Shown: positions 15,459-23,867, numbered from the stretch's first letter. The stretch is 29,844 nucleotides of DNA from Syntrophaceae bacterium UBA6112 (GCA_002423465.1 DIWG01000040.1:1-29844), one strand, 5' to 3'. Notes: a model not told the origin generated them from the sequence alone. Numbers and translations: made by a program.

Positions 15459-17159
15459 ATGGACAATAAGCCCGAGCATATCATTTACGGTGTGGATGAA
15501 AAACCGCCGTTAAAACATTTACTGGCGTTGTCCTTTCAGCACGCGCTGATCCCCCTGATGTTTTTAACCTTCCCAATTCTGGTGGCCAGAGAACTTGATC
15601 TTTCCTTTGCTTCCTCCGTCGATTACCTGTCCACCTGCATTTTGACCTTGGGGGTGGGAACCATCATCCAGTGTTCCCGAAATGTCATCGGCAGTGGAAC
15701 GCTGGCCGTCCATCAATCCTCCCCGATATTTCTTCCCGTGTTTCTGCTTGCCGCAAAAACCGGCGGGTTGGGGGTTGCCTGTTTTTTTACCTTCCTGGTC
15801 GGCGTACTGCAGATCGGATTGTCCCGGATCCTCGTCTATCTGAAAAAGATATTTACCGAAGAGGTTTGCGGCATAGCCATTTTCATGCTCGGAATTTCCA
15901 TGGTTCCTTCGGCCGTCAAACTGTTTTTCGGATTGGACAGCCGTGGTTTTTCCTTCCTGCCGGTCAACACCCTCATTGCGTCCGTCACCTTGCTGTCCAT
16001 TGTCGCAACTTCAGCCTTTTTTAAGAAAAATATCCGGTTCTACAGCCTAATCATCGGCTGTGCCTGCGGCTATCTGCTTTCATTGCTCCTGGACTATTTC
16101 CCTCCCGATGCGAAAAACCATCTTCTCCTGTCTCCGTGGATTTCACTGCCGCACATCAGCCTCCCACAGATCAGTTTTCAGGCTGAAATGCTGTTGATTT
16201 TTATCATTTGCGCGATCATTTCCAGCGTCGATACGCTGGGCGGCCTGATCACCATCGATAAAATGAATCATGCGGATTGGAAAAAACAGGATATCAAGCT
16301 TTCCGCCAAGGGGGTTCAGGCCTCCGGTTTCAATAACCTGATCAGCGGCTTGTTCGGCGCTTATCCCAACGGCGTATCGTCGTCCAATATCGGTCTGTCT
16401 TATGCGACGGCGGTGACTTCAAGATATGTCGGCATCGGCGCCGGCATCATGATCACCGTCCTGGCCTTTTTCCCCAAATTATTGGCGCTGCTTTCGATTA
16501 TCCCGCAGCCGGTTACCGGCGCGATCCTGATGTATGCGGCAGCCTTCCTGATCTGTGCGGGAATAGACCTGATTATGCTCAAGAGCCTCAACAGCAGCAA
16601 GATATTTATCGTCGGATTTTCCATCATCGGCGGCATCGCCTCCGGAAATCTATCTCATTTCACGGACCAGATGCCTGCCTGGCTCAGATTGGCATTAAGT
16701 TCACAACTAACCGTTGCCACAGTCCTGGCGATTTCCCTGACCTTGTTTTTCCGCATCGGGCAAAAGAATAAAATCAGATTCACTTTCGTGACGAATGAAT
16801 CATTCGATGCCAAGAAAATTCTCGAATCTTATATAGCCGACGTACCTCTGAAGCGTGATGTATTTAATGCCGCCTATAAGGGCCTCAATGAGTGTATCGA
16901 AGCCATCATATTGATGAATCCCGAAAAATCCGTTTCGGGTGACATCACCTGTTCTTATAACGACGCCGCGTTAAGGCTGGACATCAAATACCCGGGCCCG
17001 CCCCTGGACATGAACCCCCAAAGACCGGTCATCAATCATCTCGGCGATTTGACGAACGCTGCCCAACTGTCCGTCCTCCTCATGGGGCACTATGCGGATC
17101 ACATGTTGGTGGAATCCGACAAGGGGTACAGCACCGTTTCCTTATTTTTTGAAGAGTAA
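15459..17159 (+). CDS. NCS2/NAT-family purine-type permease with an extra C-terminal domain
   Basis: This 566-residue protein has, in residues 20-432, a multi-span transporter of the nucleobase-ascorbate (xanthine/uracil permease) family. It shows QHALIPLMFLTFPILVAREL at the start, HQSSPIFLPVFLLAAKTGG near 85, SVDTLGGLITIDKMNHADW near 256, and a divergent NAT signature around NIGLSYAT (310-317). In that signature the usual Q/E/P before N is S. Residues about 437-566 are soluble and not part of the family. VFNAAYKGLNECIEAI, DITCSYNDAALRLDIKYPGPP and LSVLLMGHYADHML follow the order of HATPase/anti-sigma (RsbW-like) domains, with degenerate nucleotide motifs. The substrate is unknown. It may be co-transcribed with the methyltransferase. 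Confidence 0.88.
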   Translation: MDNKPEHIIYGVDEKPPLKHLLALSFQHALIPLMFLTFPILVARELDLSFASSVDYLSTCILTLGVGTIIQCSRNVIGSGTLAVHQSSPIFLPVFLLAAKTGGLGVACFFTFLVGVLQIGLSRILVYLKKIFTEEVCGIAIFMLGISMVPSAVKLFFGLDSRGFSFLPVNTLIASVTLLSIVATSAFFKKNIRFYSLIIGCACGYLLSLLLDYFPPDAKNHLLLSPWISLPHISLPQISFQAEMLLIFIICAIISSVDTLGGLITIDKMNHADWKKQDIKLSAKGVQASGFNNLISGLFGAYPNGVSSSNIGLSYATAVTSRYVGIGAGIMITVLAFFPKLLALLSIIPQPVTGAILMYAAAFLICAGIDLIMLKSLNSSKIFIVGFSIIGGIASGNLSHFTDQMPAWLRLALSSQLTVATVLAISLTLFFRIGQKNKIRFTFVTNESFDAKKILESYIADVPLKRDVFNAAYKGLNECIEAIILMNPEKSVSGDITCSYNDAALRLDIKYPGPPLDMNPQRPVINHLGDLTNAAQLSVLLMGHYADHMLVESDKGYSTVSLFFEE

Positions 17160-17349
17160 GGCGAGCGCCGGCCGCGGATGCCTTCATTCTAAAGGGGATG
17201 CAACAACCGATTGGCGTTATGAGCATGACGATTCATCCGGACATTGCAGATGACGATGGAAAGGAGATCTTTTCCCACGATCCAGGCAAACAGGGTTGGA
17301 GATCGATGTTTGGGGCATCCGAATACGTGGGACGGAGGAGGAAACGAAA
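17160..17349. other. 190-base gap before the CPBP protease gene
   Basis: No recognised gene lies here. A possible 65-codon frame (17198-17395) begins with ATG after AAAGGGG and runs into the protease gene in another frame. Its product resembles nothing known. No clear terminator for the permease and no strong promoter were seen. Confidence 0.4.
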
Positions 17350-18000
17350 TTGCATGTCCTATTTCTCATTCTGTTGGTCAGTCCGTTTTATCTGAACGAT
17401 TTCGCGAGCATCTTTATCAAAGACTGGCGTGTGTGGTTGTTGATCGACTATGTCGCGGTAAAGCTATTCCCGCTCGCGGTCATACTGTGGTTGATCCGCA
17501 GCAGGAAAATGCAACCTCATGAGTTTGGGCTTACGACGCAGAACCGGACATCGTTTCTCGCAGTCTTTCTCATTGTCGCACTCGTGGGCACGGTCATAGA
17601 CCAAAATGGATATTCGTTGATTGCAAAACTTCCGGGCTACTCGGCGCTTGGCGGTATGCCGGCGATTACGATCCCGGCCTGGGATTGGATAGACCTTACA
17701 CTCGGACTATTGCTGGTGGGAATCGTCGAAGAACTCATTTTCCGCGGTTTCCTGCACACATTCATCCGCCGGTACACAGAGAATTCGTTTGCCATCGTCA
17801 CGATTTCTTCCGTTGCTTTCGGTCTCATCCACTGGAGCCTCGGCATGTACGCCGTCCTGATCACATCGGTCATCGGCGCCGTTTTCATGATTGCATACCT
17901 GAAAACGCGGTCCCTGCCGGCCATCATGTTGGCGCATTTTGCAATCAATTTCATCGACTTTGCCGGTCTTATTCCCAAGGCAATATTCAAGCTGGTTTGA
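17350..18000 (+). CDS. CPBP-family intramembrane metalloprotease
   Basis: This 216-residue polytopic membrane protein carries the three CPBP (CAAX protease and bacteriocin-processing, Abi) motifs: EELIFR with E127, E128 and R132, FGLIH with His161, and HFAIN with His196 and Asn200. These residues form the metal site of the glutamic-type intramembrane proteases. I chose the TTG at 17350 because GGAGGAGG lies exactly eight bases upstream. A longer frame from a TTG at 17296 lacks a ribosome site and adds 18 non-hydrophobic residues. The target is unknown; relatives process prenylated proteins, peptides or act in immunity to bacteriocins. It ends 32 bases from a convergent gene. Confidence 0.9.
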   Translation: MHVLFLILLVSPFYLNDFASIFIKDWRVWLLIDYVAVKLFPLAVILWLIRSRKMQPHEFGLTTQNRTSFLAVFLIVALVGTVIDQNGYSLIAKLPGYSALGGMPAITIPAWDWIDLTLGLLLVGIVEELIFRGFLHTFIRRYTENSFAIVTISSVAFGLIHWSLGMYAVLITSVIGAVFMIAYLKTRSLPAIMLAHFAINFIDFAGLIPKAIFKLV

Positions 18001-18032
18001 ATGGCTTTATTTCGTTGCCGCCGGATATTCCA

Positions 18033-18731
18033 TCAGGGCGCCGACCCTAATCGGTTTCGCAGAAAGGCCATGGTCCGCGAACGGCTGAAGGCGGTGTCTC
18101 CATGTCTGGCCTGAAGGTTTGCCAGGTCTTTTCCCGTATCGATATCGTGCCCTGCCGGCAACAGGTGGATGCGACACCCACAGGCATGGAGACGGTTCAA
18201 GGTTTTTTCACAGACGGAGTTCTCTCCCCAGGGCATTTCCCTGAAAACACCGGGATCAAACGAAGCGGAGCGAAAACCGATCAGATAGTAACCGCCGTCG
18301 AAGGCGGGTCCGAGAACAGCATCATGCCCGTTCCCCAAGGCGAGAAAGGACTCTTCGATCAAATTCATGGCCAGATCGGGAAAGTCGCTCCCGATCAGCA
18401 GGGTCGCAGAAAACCGCCGCGCAAAGCAGCGGTGGAACGCGTTTTCCATCCGCTCTCCCAGCCCTTCGCCCTGCTGCGGTGTGTAGAAAAATTGAGCGCC
18501 GAACCGCCGTCTGATATCGGGCTCTTTTTCGATCGGTGTGAAGAAGATCTCCAGATGAAAGTTTCCCGGCGCCAGCGCCTCCAGCAGGTCGTCCACAAAA
18601 TATCCGTAAAGCTCCGCCGCAAAGGTATCGCCGTACGCCTTTGCCAATCTGGTCTTGACCTTGCCCGGCTCGGGATGGCGGGCCATCACCGCCAGGCAGC
18701 GGTCCGATTTCAGCGAATGATCCAATGCCAT
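18033..18731 (-). CDS. DUF2064 / TIGR04282 transferase (rSAM/selenodomain-associated transferase 1)
   Basis: This 232-residue protein has a nucleotide-diphospho-sugar transferase-like fold. Visible motifs are ARHPEPGKVKTRLAK (from residue 17), the metal-site-like LIGSDFPDL near 113, and GPAFDGGYYLIGF near 140. These identify the DUF2064 family, named transferase 1 rSAM/selenodomain-associated and linked in some organisms to arsenosugar biosynthesis. The usual partner, transferase 2 (TIGR04283, a family-2 glycosyltransferase), should lie next to it. Directly upstream only a 41-codon remnant of such a gene remains. The start at 18731 has an AGGGG site in the remnant. It appears to be the last gene of an operon with the LolA-like and ABC genes. 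The true substrate is not known. Confidence 0.9.
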   Translation of the reverse strand: MALDHSLKSDRCLAVMARHPEPGKVKTRLAKAYGDTFAAELYGYFVDDLLEALAPGNFHLEIFFTPIEKEPDIRRRFGAQFFYTPQQGEGLGERMENAFHRCFARRFSATLLIGSDFPDLAMNLIEESFLALGNGHDAVLGPAFDGGYYLIGFRSASFDPGVFREMPWGENSVCEKTLNRLHACGCRIHLLPAGHDIDTGKDLANLQARHGDTAFSRSRTMAFLRNRLGSAP

Positions 18732-18737
18732 GCCCCA

Positions 18738-18863
18738 TCACCCCTTTTCAAACGGGTTCGGGATCATCTTCCGGAACCTGGCGTATCGGACATCCGGGAA
18801 ACCCCTGAGGCCGATGAGAGCCGCTTCACGATACACGGGGATGATCACGGAAATGCGTGCCAT
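18738..18863 (-). pseudogene. Internally deleted family-2 glycosyltransferase remnant (TIGR04283-like)
   Basis: A 41-codon frame starts at ATG 18863, seven bases after the LolA-like gene, and stops at 18738, seven bases before the DUF2064 start. Its first residues, ARISVIIPVYREAALIG, are the hallmark N-terminus of family-2 glycosyltransferases. The rest (LRGFPDVRYARFRKMIPN) resembles the C-terminal side of such a protein, where GFPD also occurs. The core with the DxD motif, some 180 residues, is missing, which fits one in-frame deletion. The frame is intact, so a short peptide could still be made, but no transferase activity is expected. Confidence 0.7.
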
Positions 18864-18870
18864 GAGAGCC

Positions 18871-19635
18871 TCAGCGGTCCCGGTCGTTTTTGAACAGGCT
18901 CTCTTCGAGACCGGTATTAACCTGCCAGTCGCTGTAGGAAATGTCGATATCCCCCTCGCCGCTCACCTCGTCGAGTCGGCGCATCCCCCCGGAAACGGGG
19001 TTGTCCCTCGCATTGAACAAGCCGTCGGAGGTCGGCGCCCCCTCGGGAAAGGTGAGGTGGATATGGACCTTCTCCGGCAGCAGCCAGGTCTCGGCGCCCT
19101 GGACGATCTTCCCGTAGGAGAGTTTCACCATCCCTTTGGTTCCCCGAAAGGAGAGGTTCTCCACCTGGATGATCCGCCCGGGAGCGCCCCCGACCCAAAC
19201 TTGGTAATGCCGGATCTGGCTCTTGGGATCGAGGGGTTCCACACGGTACACATCCGTCCGTATCTGCCCCAGATTCTCGCTCTTGAGGTGGATGACCCGG
19301 TTTTTGTCGGGATCGAATTGCAGGGGGTTGAAGACGCCGCTGTTGCGGGGGATCGGCGCAAAACTCTTCGTTTCGATATGGAACCGGTCGGGCTTCTTGA
19401 AGTAGAGGGTGGCGGAAAAATCCGGTATCCGGATGGACGGCATCAGGACCTTGGCGTGGATTTTTACTTTATAATCATCGATGTTCCTGTAGGGCTTGAT
19501 GATGTCGGTGAAGACCTGCCCGGGATCGGGCCGCGCCGCCGCGCCGGACTTCTCCTGCGACCACGCCGGCGACGGCGTCACCAGCAGCAGCATCAGGATG
19601 ACCTTGAACAATCTGCGGATCATGACCTTGCTCAT
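18871..19635 (-). CDS. LolA-like outer-membrane lipoprotein-sorting protein
   Basis: This 254-residue exported protein has a signal peptide of about residues 8-27 (LFKVILMLLLVTPSPAWS). Beta-rich segments follow: VKIHAKVLMPSIRIPDFSATLYFKKPDRFHIETKSFAPIP-like, IQVENLSFRGTKGMVKLSYG, and a C-terminal SYSDWQVNTG. The half-barrel pattern, with outer strands carrying kkPdrfhie and later Wxvn, is that of LolA/LolB-like and MucB-like proteins. Its ATG follows the permease stop codon directly (TAA-ATG), so it is coupled to the ABC permease. The protein could collect a lipid or lipoprotein exported by that transporter (inference). An alternative start is the ATG five codons downstream. Confidence 0.8.
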   Translation of the reverse strand: MSKVMIRRLFKVILMLLLVTPSPAWSQEKSGAAARPDPGQVFTDIIKPYRNIDDYKVKIHAKVLMPSIRIPDFSATLYFKKPDRFHIETKSFAPIPRNSGVFNPLQFDPDKNRVIHLKSENLGQIRTDVYRVEPLDPKSQIRHYQVWVGGAPGRIIQVENLSFRGTKGMVKLSYGKIVQGAETWLLPEKVHIHLTFPEGAPTSDGLFNARDNPVSGGMRRLDEVSGEGDIDISYSDWQVNTGLEESLFKNDRDR

Positions 19636-20484
19636 TTACGAAAGAATGTCCTTTCCGGCGAAATGAACCATCGCCGCCAGGTAAAAGGCCGCCATGAAGC
19701 CGGTCAGGACGGCGACGTTCGTCCGGATCGCCCCCCAGGGGATCGGATCGTCGAATACCTTCTGCCAGGCGTCGAAATAGTGGACGAACAGGTAAGGGCG
19801 GATCGCCTGAAACAGTTCAAACGGCAGGCTGATGATGATGATGCTCACGATGATCACCGCCATCGTGGCAATGATCGGACCGATGGAGTTGTCGGTCAGT
19901 GATGAAAAGAGAAAACAGAGGGAGGAAACGACGAACATCGCCAGGGTGGCGAGCCCGTATGCCATCAAAAAATGATAGGGCAGTTGCGCCTCCGGGATGA
20001 CCAGGATCCCCCGGCGGATGATCAGCAGATCGCCGCTGCCGAAGGCCGCAAGCGACAGGCCCAGTGTCAGGCCGCCGATGAAAAGGACCATGACCGCGGT
20101 ATAGATCAGGGTGACGATGAACTTCACCGCGATGATCCGGGTCCGGGAGACGGCATGCGTCAGCAGAAAACGGAAGGTGCCGGCGTTCCCCTCGCCGGCG
20201 ATCTGGTCTCCCGCCACAATGGTCAGGACGATTGGAATATGCACCCAGAGGGCGCCCATGAAGAAAAAGCCGAAAAACCAGCCGTTGAGGACGTTGCCGC
20301 CGATCACGAAGTCGTTTTGCAGAAGCGAAAGGAGATGCCTTTCAAAGGAGTGCTGCCCGCCCAGTTTCAGCCCCGCCACCACCAGCGGGACGATGATGCC
20401 GAAGGCAATGAAACCGATGTAGGTGCGCCAACGGGTAAAGGTCTTGATCAACTCGAACCGGATCAGATGCAGCATGTTGTCCAA
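19636..20484 (-). CDS. ABC-2 type transporter permease
   Basis: This 282-residue membrane subunit has six predicted segments. These include YIGFIAFGIIVPLVVAGLKLG near the start, GWFFGFFFMGALWVHIPIVLTIV, the GEGNAGTFRFLLTHAVSRTR coupling loop, IVTLIYTAVMVLFIGGLTLG, LATLAMFVVSSLCFLFSSL and IIATMAVIIVSIIIISL. The layout matches ABC-2 permeases of the NatB/YhaP or bacitracin-type kind. The ATPase ending at 20522, 37 bases upstream, is its obvious partner and the LolA-like protein follows without a gap. The transported substrate is not identifiable. Confidence 0.9.
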   Translation of the reverse strand: MDNMLHLIRFELIKTFTRWRTYIGFIAFGIIVPLVVAGLKLGGQHSFERHLLSLLQNDFVIGGNVLNGWFFGFFFMGALWVHIPIVLTIVAGDQIAGEGNAGTFRFLLTHAVSRTRIIAVKFIVTLIYTAVMVLFIGGLTLGLSLAAFGSGDLLIIRRGILVIPEAQLPYHFLMAYGLATLAMFVVSSLCFLFSSLTDNSIGPIIATMAVIIVSIIIISLPFELFQAIRPYLFVHYFDAWQKVFDDPIPWGAIRTNVAVLTGFMAAFYLAAMVHFAGKDILS

Positions 20485-20521
20485 CCCCCTTTTTTCTGCC
20501 TTTTTCCGGCGTTTTGATCCC

Positions 20522-21436
20522 TCAGGCCTCGCGCCCCTCGATCAGGTTCAGGAAGTAGGTTTCCAGCGTCCGCCGGGGCACGAGGGCGTTCACATTGAAG
20601 CCGGCGCCGACCATCTGCCGGTTGAGTTCCGGGATTTTCTCCTGGTCCAGCTCCACGTGGATGCCGTCGCTGTGGATCGACGCCGACCGGTAGACCTCCT
20701 GCGTCCCAAGAAAATGGAGGGCCTCATCCGGACGGTCCGTCTTCAGAAGGACCGACGACGGCCCTTTTTTCAGGAGCTCCCGGACGCTTCCCTCCACCCG
20801 GAGACGACCCTGGTGGATGATGGCCATCTGGGTAGCGATCAGTTCCACCTCGTACAGCAGGTGGGATGACAGAAATACGGTCACCCCCCGCTCGCGGGAG
20901 AGCTCCAGGATCAGTTCCCGCACCTCTTTCATTCCCTGTGGATCGAGACCGGTCGTGGGTTCGTCAAGGATCACCAACTGCGGATCGTTGAGCAGGATCA
21001 GGGCCAGGCCCAGGCGCTGGTTCATCCCGTGGGAATAGGTTTTCACCGGGTCGCCTGCCCGGTCGGCAAGTCCCACCCTTTCGAGATTCTCCATGATCCG
21101 CTTGCGGGTCACGGGCTTCTGCAAACCTCCCAGGATCTCCAGGTTGCGCAGGGCAGAGAGGTGGCCGTAAAAGGCCGGCTTTTCAACCACAGCCCCCACC
21201 TTATCGAGGGCCCTGTGCCGCGCCTTGGCGAGCGACGCCCCGAAGATCTCGACGTCTCCTTCCGTCGGAAAGACCAGATGCAGGATCATCCGGATGGCGG
21301 TGCTTTTCCCGGCGCCGTTGGGACCCAGAAATCCGAAGATATCGCCCCGCCGGACCTCGATGTTCAGATGGTCCACAGCCAGCCTGCTGGCGTAGCGCTT
21401 GGTCAGATCGATGGTGCGCAAAACGATATCGGACAT
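20522..21436 (-). CDS. ABC transporter ATPase
   Basis: This 304-residue ATP-binding subunit has Walker A GPNGAGKST (38-46), Q-loop replaced by VVEKPAFY (residues 83-90), signature YSHGM (134-138), Walker B LVILDEP (154-160), D-loop TGLDP and the H-loop in SSHLLYE. The VEKP and YSHGM variants are normal in the bacitracin/NatA-like subgroup. The last 80 residues form the C-terminal extension of such ATPases (LVPRRTLETYFLNLIEG). I chose the ATG at 21436 (GGGAGG upstream) because the family begins with SDIVLRTIDLTKRY; an upstream ATG at 21493 adds 19 unrelated residues. It is the first gene of the operon running to 18033. Confidence 0.93.
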   Translation of the reverse strand: MSDIVLRTIDLTKRYASRLAVDHLNIEVRRGDIFGFLGPNGAGKSTAIRMILHLVFPTEGDVEIFGASLAKARHRALDKVGAVVEKPAFYGHLSALRNLEILGGLQKPVTRKRIMENLERVGLADRAGDPVKTYSHGMNQRLGLALILLNDPQLVILDEPTTGLDPQGMKEVRELILELSRERGVTVFLSSHLLYEVELIATQMAIIHQGRLRVEGSVRELLKKGPSSVLLKTDRPDEALHFLGTQEVYRSASIHSDGIHVELDQEKIPELNRQMVGAGFNVNALVPRRTLETYFLNLIEGREA

Positions 21437-21579
21437 GATGCCGACGGACCTCCCGGTGCCGTAATGAACGCTTTGCCGGGGCGCCGCAGGCATCGGGCGT
21501 GCATCACGGGTTGGCGTTGCGGCAGACCCCTGGCGTTCCAGATATACCTGATTTGCCCGGAACGTTCAATAGTGCCGGT

Positions 21580-21608
21580 AAAATATAAATTTTCTTCCCC
21601 TTCGGCAA
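21580..21608 (-). promoter_or_regulatory. Candidate promoter for the ABC/LolA-like operon
   Basis: On the minus strand TTGCCG (21603-21608) is separated by 17 bases from TATTTT (21580-21585) in an AT-rich patch (AAAATTTATATTTTA) that stands out from GC-rich surroundings. The match to consensus is only 4/6 and 4/6. The leader would be about 135 bases. Confidence 0.35.
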
Positions 21609-21630
21609 CATTTTTCAACGAGGCCACTGG

Positions 21631-22043
21631 ATGGCTGCCGGCAACCGGCGCAACAACCCCGACCTGTCAAGCCCCTGCCCGACCGATGGGATCGCTCTGG
21701 ATCATCTAAGCTTCGGCTGCATCCCCGACCGGCTCAGCATCGACGACGTGACCATTACGAGATCCCCATGGGCTGGTCCATGCTGCTGGCTGGACCCAGT
21801 GACCGTGGAAAGAGCAAGGTCCTCAGCCTGCTCATGCGGTTCTGCGATGCGACAGCCGGCGGCGTATCGATCGACGGACGAAACGTGTGCGCTGTGGCGA
21901 GGGACTCCCTGAGGGGGCATATGAGTATCGTCCTGCAGGAGTATTTCCTCTTCGACGAGAGTATTCGGGAAAACATCCGGATGGGCAACCGCGAAGCCGG
22001 GGATGGGGAGAGAAACTTTCTCGATTCTTTACCCCCACCATGA
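21631..22043 (+). pseudogene. Frameshifted fragment of an ABC exporter ATPase (MsbA/ABCB-like)
   Basis: Two reading frames together spell part of the ATPase of a type-IV ABC exporter. One frame (to about 21752) gives GIALDHLSFGCIPDRLSIDDV. The other (from 21768) gives LLAGPSDRGKSKVLSLLMRF, then GVSIDGRNVCAVARDSLRGH, IVLQEYFLFDESIRENIRMGN. A frameshift lies between about 21752 and 21768. Walker A reads GPSDRGKSK, with the GSGKST core altered. The sequence ends before the signature and Walker B, and no membrane domain precedes it. It is a decayed leftover of a larger gene, on the strand opposite to its neighbours. Confidence 0.8.
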
Positions 22044-22080
22044 TTCTTCCCGGTGTCGGCTTCACAACTCTTCAGTAAAG

Positions 22081-22151
22081 CTCCATGGTGAAGTTTGAAG
22101 AGACGGGTGGAAAGAGCGCCTATTCATCGTACCTCTTCAAATATGATGGAG
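22081..22151. repeat. Long imperfect inverted repeat beyond the dehydratase gene
   Basis: CTCCAT (22081-22086) plus TTTGAAGAG (22094-22102) are mirrored by CTCTTCAAA (22133-22141) plus ATGGAG (22146-22151). Fifteen paired bases enclose a 30-base centre. It lies between the ABC fragment and the end of the dehydratase gene. It may be the ends of a small mobile element or a transcript hairpin; no T run follows. Confidence 0.55.
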
Positions 22152-22196
22152 CGATTCAGTCAACGCTTTTACCGCGGGAATAGGGGTTGTTCCTAT

Positions 22197-23867
22197 TCAT
22201 GATTCGCTCTTCAGCACGGCCCCGCGGAATGCCGGCTTGACCAAATCTGCATAAAGGGCCAAATAGCCTTTCTTCACCCTCATGGCAGGACCTTGCCATG
22301 CTTCAAAACGCCGTGCCATTTCCTCCTCGCCCACCAGGAGATTCACGCGGCGATTCGGGATATCGATTCTGATAAGATCTCCATTTTCAACAATAGCCAG
22401 CGGGCCTCCTTCTGCCGCCTCCGGACAAATGTGGCCCACAAATCCTCCCCGATTGGAACCGGAAAATCGGCCATCCGTGATCAAGTAAACATGCTCGGCC
22501 AGACCATATCCATCAAGGAGCTTGAGCGGCGTATACATCTCCCGCATACCGGGTCCCCCTTTTGGCCCTTCATACCGGACGACAAGGATGTCACCCCGCG
22601 CAATCCTCTTTTCCCCAATCGCTACAATCAGTTCTTGTTCAGAGTTAAACACGACTGCCGGGCCTTCGACCTGTAAACGATCCACCGATATGGCCGACGG
22701 TTTTGCGACTGCGCTTTGCGGGGCCAGATTCCCTCTCATAATGGCCAATCCGCCGTCCGGTTTAAAGGGGTTCGCAAGCGGCCGTATCACCCTTTCATCC
22801 TCGATTCGGGCGTCCTTGACATTCTCCCGTATCGAACAACCGCTCACCGTTAGCGCATCTCCGTGAAGCAGGGGGAGCAATTGCCTCATCACGGCTGGAA
22901 TTCCACCGGCCCGATGGAAATCCACCATGTCATACTCACTTGCAGTCATTATGGATGCTATGTAAGGGGTTTCCCTGCTCAAGCGATCAAAATCATCGAT
23001 CTGCAGCGGAAGATTTGCTTCCTCGGCCAATGCGAGTAAATGCAAAACCAGATTGGTTGACCCTCCTATGGCCAGACCAACCCGAATAGCGTTCTCCATT
23101 GCCGGAGCCGTGATAATTTGTAGGGCCGTAACCCCTTCACGGACGAGATCGACCACCCGCCGTCCCGATTCATTGGCTGCCTGCAGCCGTTTGGAATACG
23201 TGGCAGGGATAGTCGCACTTCCCGGGAGAGAAAGTCCCATGGCTTCGCTCAGGCATGACATCGTATTGGCAGTGCCGATCATGCTGCATGAACCGGGAGT
23301 GGGACAAGCCGATTTTTCAACATAAGTAAGCTCTGCCAAATCAATTTTCCCGGCCTGGTACTCCCCGACGGCAATTTCGATTTCATTCACGTCGATATCC
23401 CGGCCATGACGCGTTCCGGGTTCCATGGGACCGCCGTTCACCAGAATGGTCGGCAAGTCCAAACGGGCTGCCGCCATGAGCAAAGCCGGGACCGTTTTAT
23501 CGCAAGAGCCCAACAATACGAGCCCGTCAAACCGGTGGGCTTCCACCATCACCTCTACACTGTACAGGATCACCTCCCGCGAGGGAAGGATGTAGGTCAT
23601 TCCTTCATTTCCCTGGGCGATGCCGTCACAGGGGCCGATCGTTCCGAACTCCACGGCCATTCCGCCATTTTTTGTGATTCCTTTATGCACCTCGGCCGCC
23701 ACTTGATTCAGACAAAAATGGCCCGGGCATACCGTATTCCAGGTGTTGACAATGGCGATGACCGGCTTACGGAAATCTTCATCCGTGTATCCCATGGAAC
23801 GATACAGGCCGCGGGCGAGAGCCCCCTCCGGAACTCCCAGCGAAGATTGACTTCTCCAACGATTCAT
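22197..23867 (-). CDS. ilvD: IlvD/Edd-family dehydratase, probably dihydroxy-acid dehydratase
   Basis: This 556-residue iron-sulfur dehydratase has family marks GHFCLNQVAAEV near residue 50, GSCDKTVPALLMAAARLDLP near 112, ACPTPGSCSMIGTANTMSCL near 180, GGSTNLVLH near 260, GPKGGPGMREM near 450, and ITDGRFSGSNRGGFVGHICPEAAEGGP. Dihydroxy-acid dehydratase acts in valine and isoleucine synthesis. Related enzymes act on sugar acids, and the divergent MYTPLKLLDGYG, where IlvD usually has APTSAI-like residues, leaves that open. The start ATG 23867 has AAGGAA upstream and fits the family; a TTG at 23891 is less likely. No other branched-chain amino acid gene is nearby. The upstream OYE-like reductase is on the same strand, 74 bases away, and may be co-transcribed. 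Confidence 0.88.
   Translation of the reverse strand: MNRWRSQSSLGVPEGALARGLYRSMGYTDEDFRKPVIAIVNTWNTVCPGHFCLNQVAAEVHKGITKNGGMAVEFGTIGPCDGIAQGNEGMTYILPSREVILYSVEVMVEAHRFDGLVLLGSCDKTVPALLMAAARLDLPTILVNGGPMEPGTRHGRDIDVNEIEIAVGEYQAGKIDLAELTYVEKSACPTPGSCSMIGTANTMSCLSEAMGLSLPGSATIPATYSKRLQAANESGRRVVDLVREGVTALQIITAPAMENAIRVGLAIGGSTNLVLHLLALAEEANLPLQIDDFDRLSRETPYIASIMTASEYDMVDFHRAGGIPAVMRQLLPLLHGDALTVSGCSIRENVKDARIEDERVIRPLANPFKPDGGLAIMRGNLAPQSAVAKPSAISVDRLQVEGPAVVFNSEQELIVAIGEKRIARGDILVVRYEGPKGGPGMREMYTPLKLLDGYGLAEHVYLITDGRFSGSNRGGFVGHICPEAAEGGPLAIVENGDLIRIDIPNRRVNLLVGEEEMARRFEAWQGPAMRVKKGYLALYADLVKPAFRGAVLKSES

Noticed and set aside
17198..17395. 65-codon frame before the CPBP protease
   Set aside because: It has an AAAGGGG site but no recognisable product, and it overlaps the real gene in another frame; no support beyond an open frame.
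22178..22198. GAATAGG/CCTATTC hairpin as terminator of the dehydratase gene
   Set aside because: The 7-bp stem overlaps the stop codon and is followed by GC-rich sequence, not by T.
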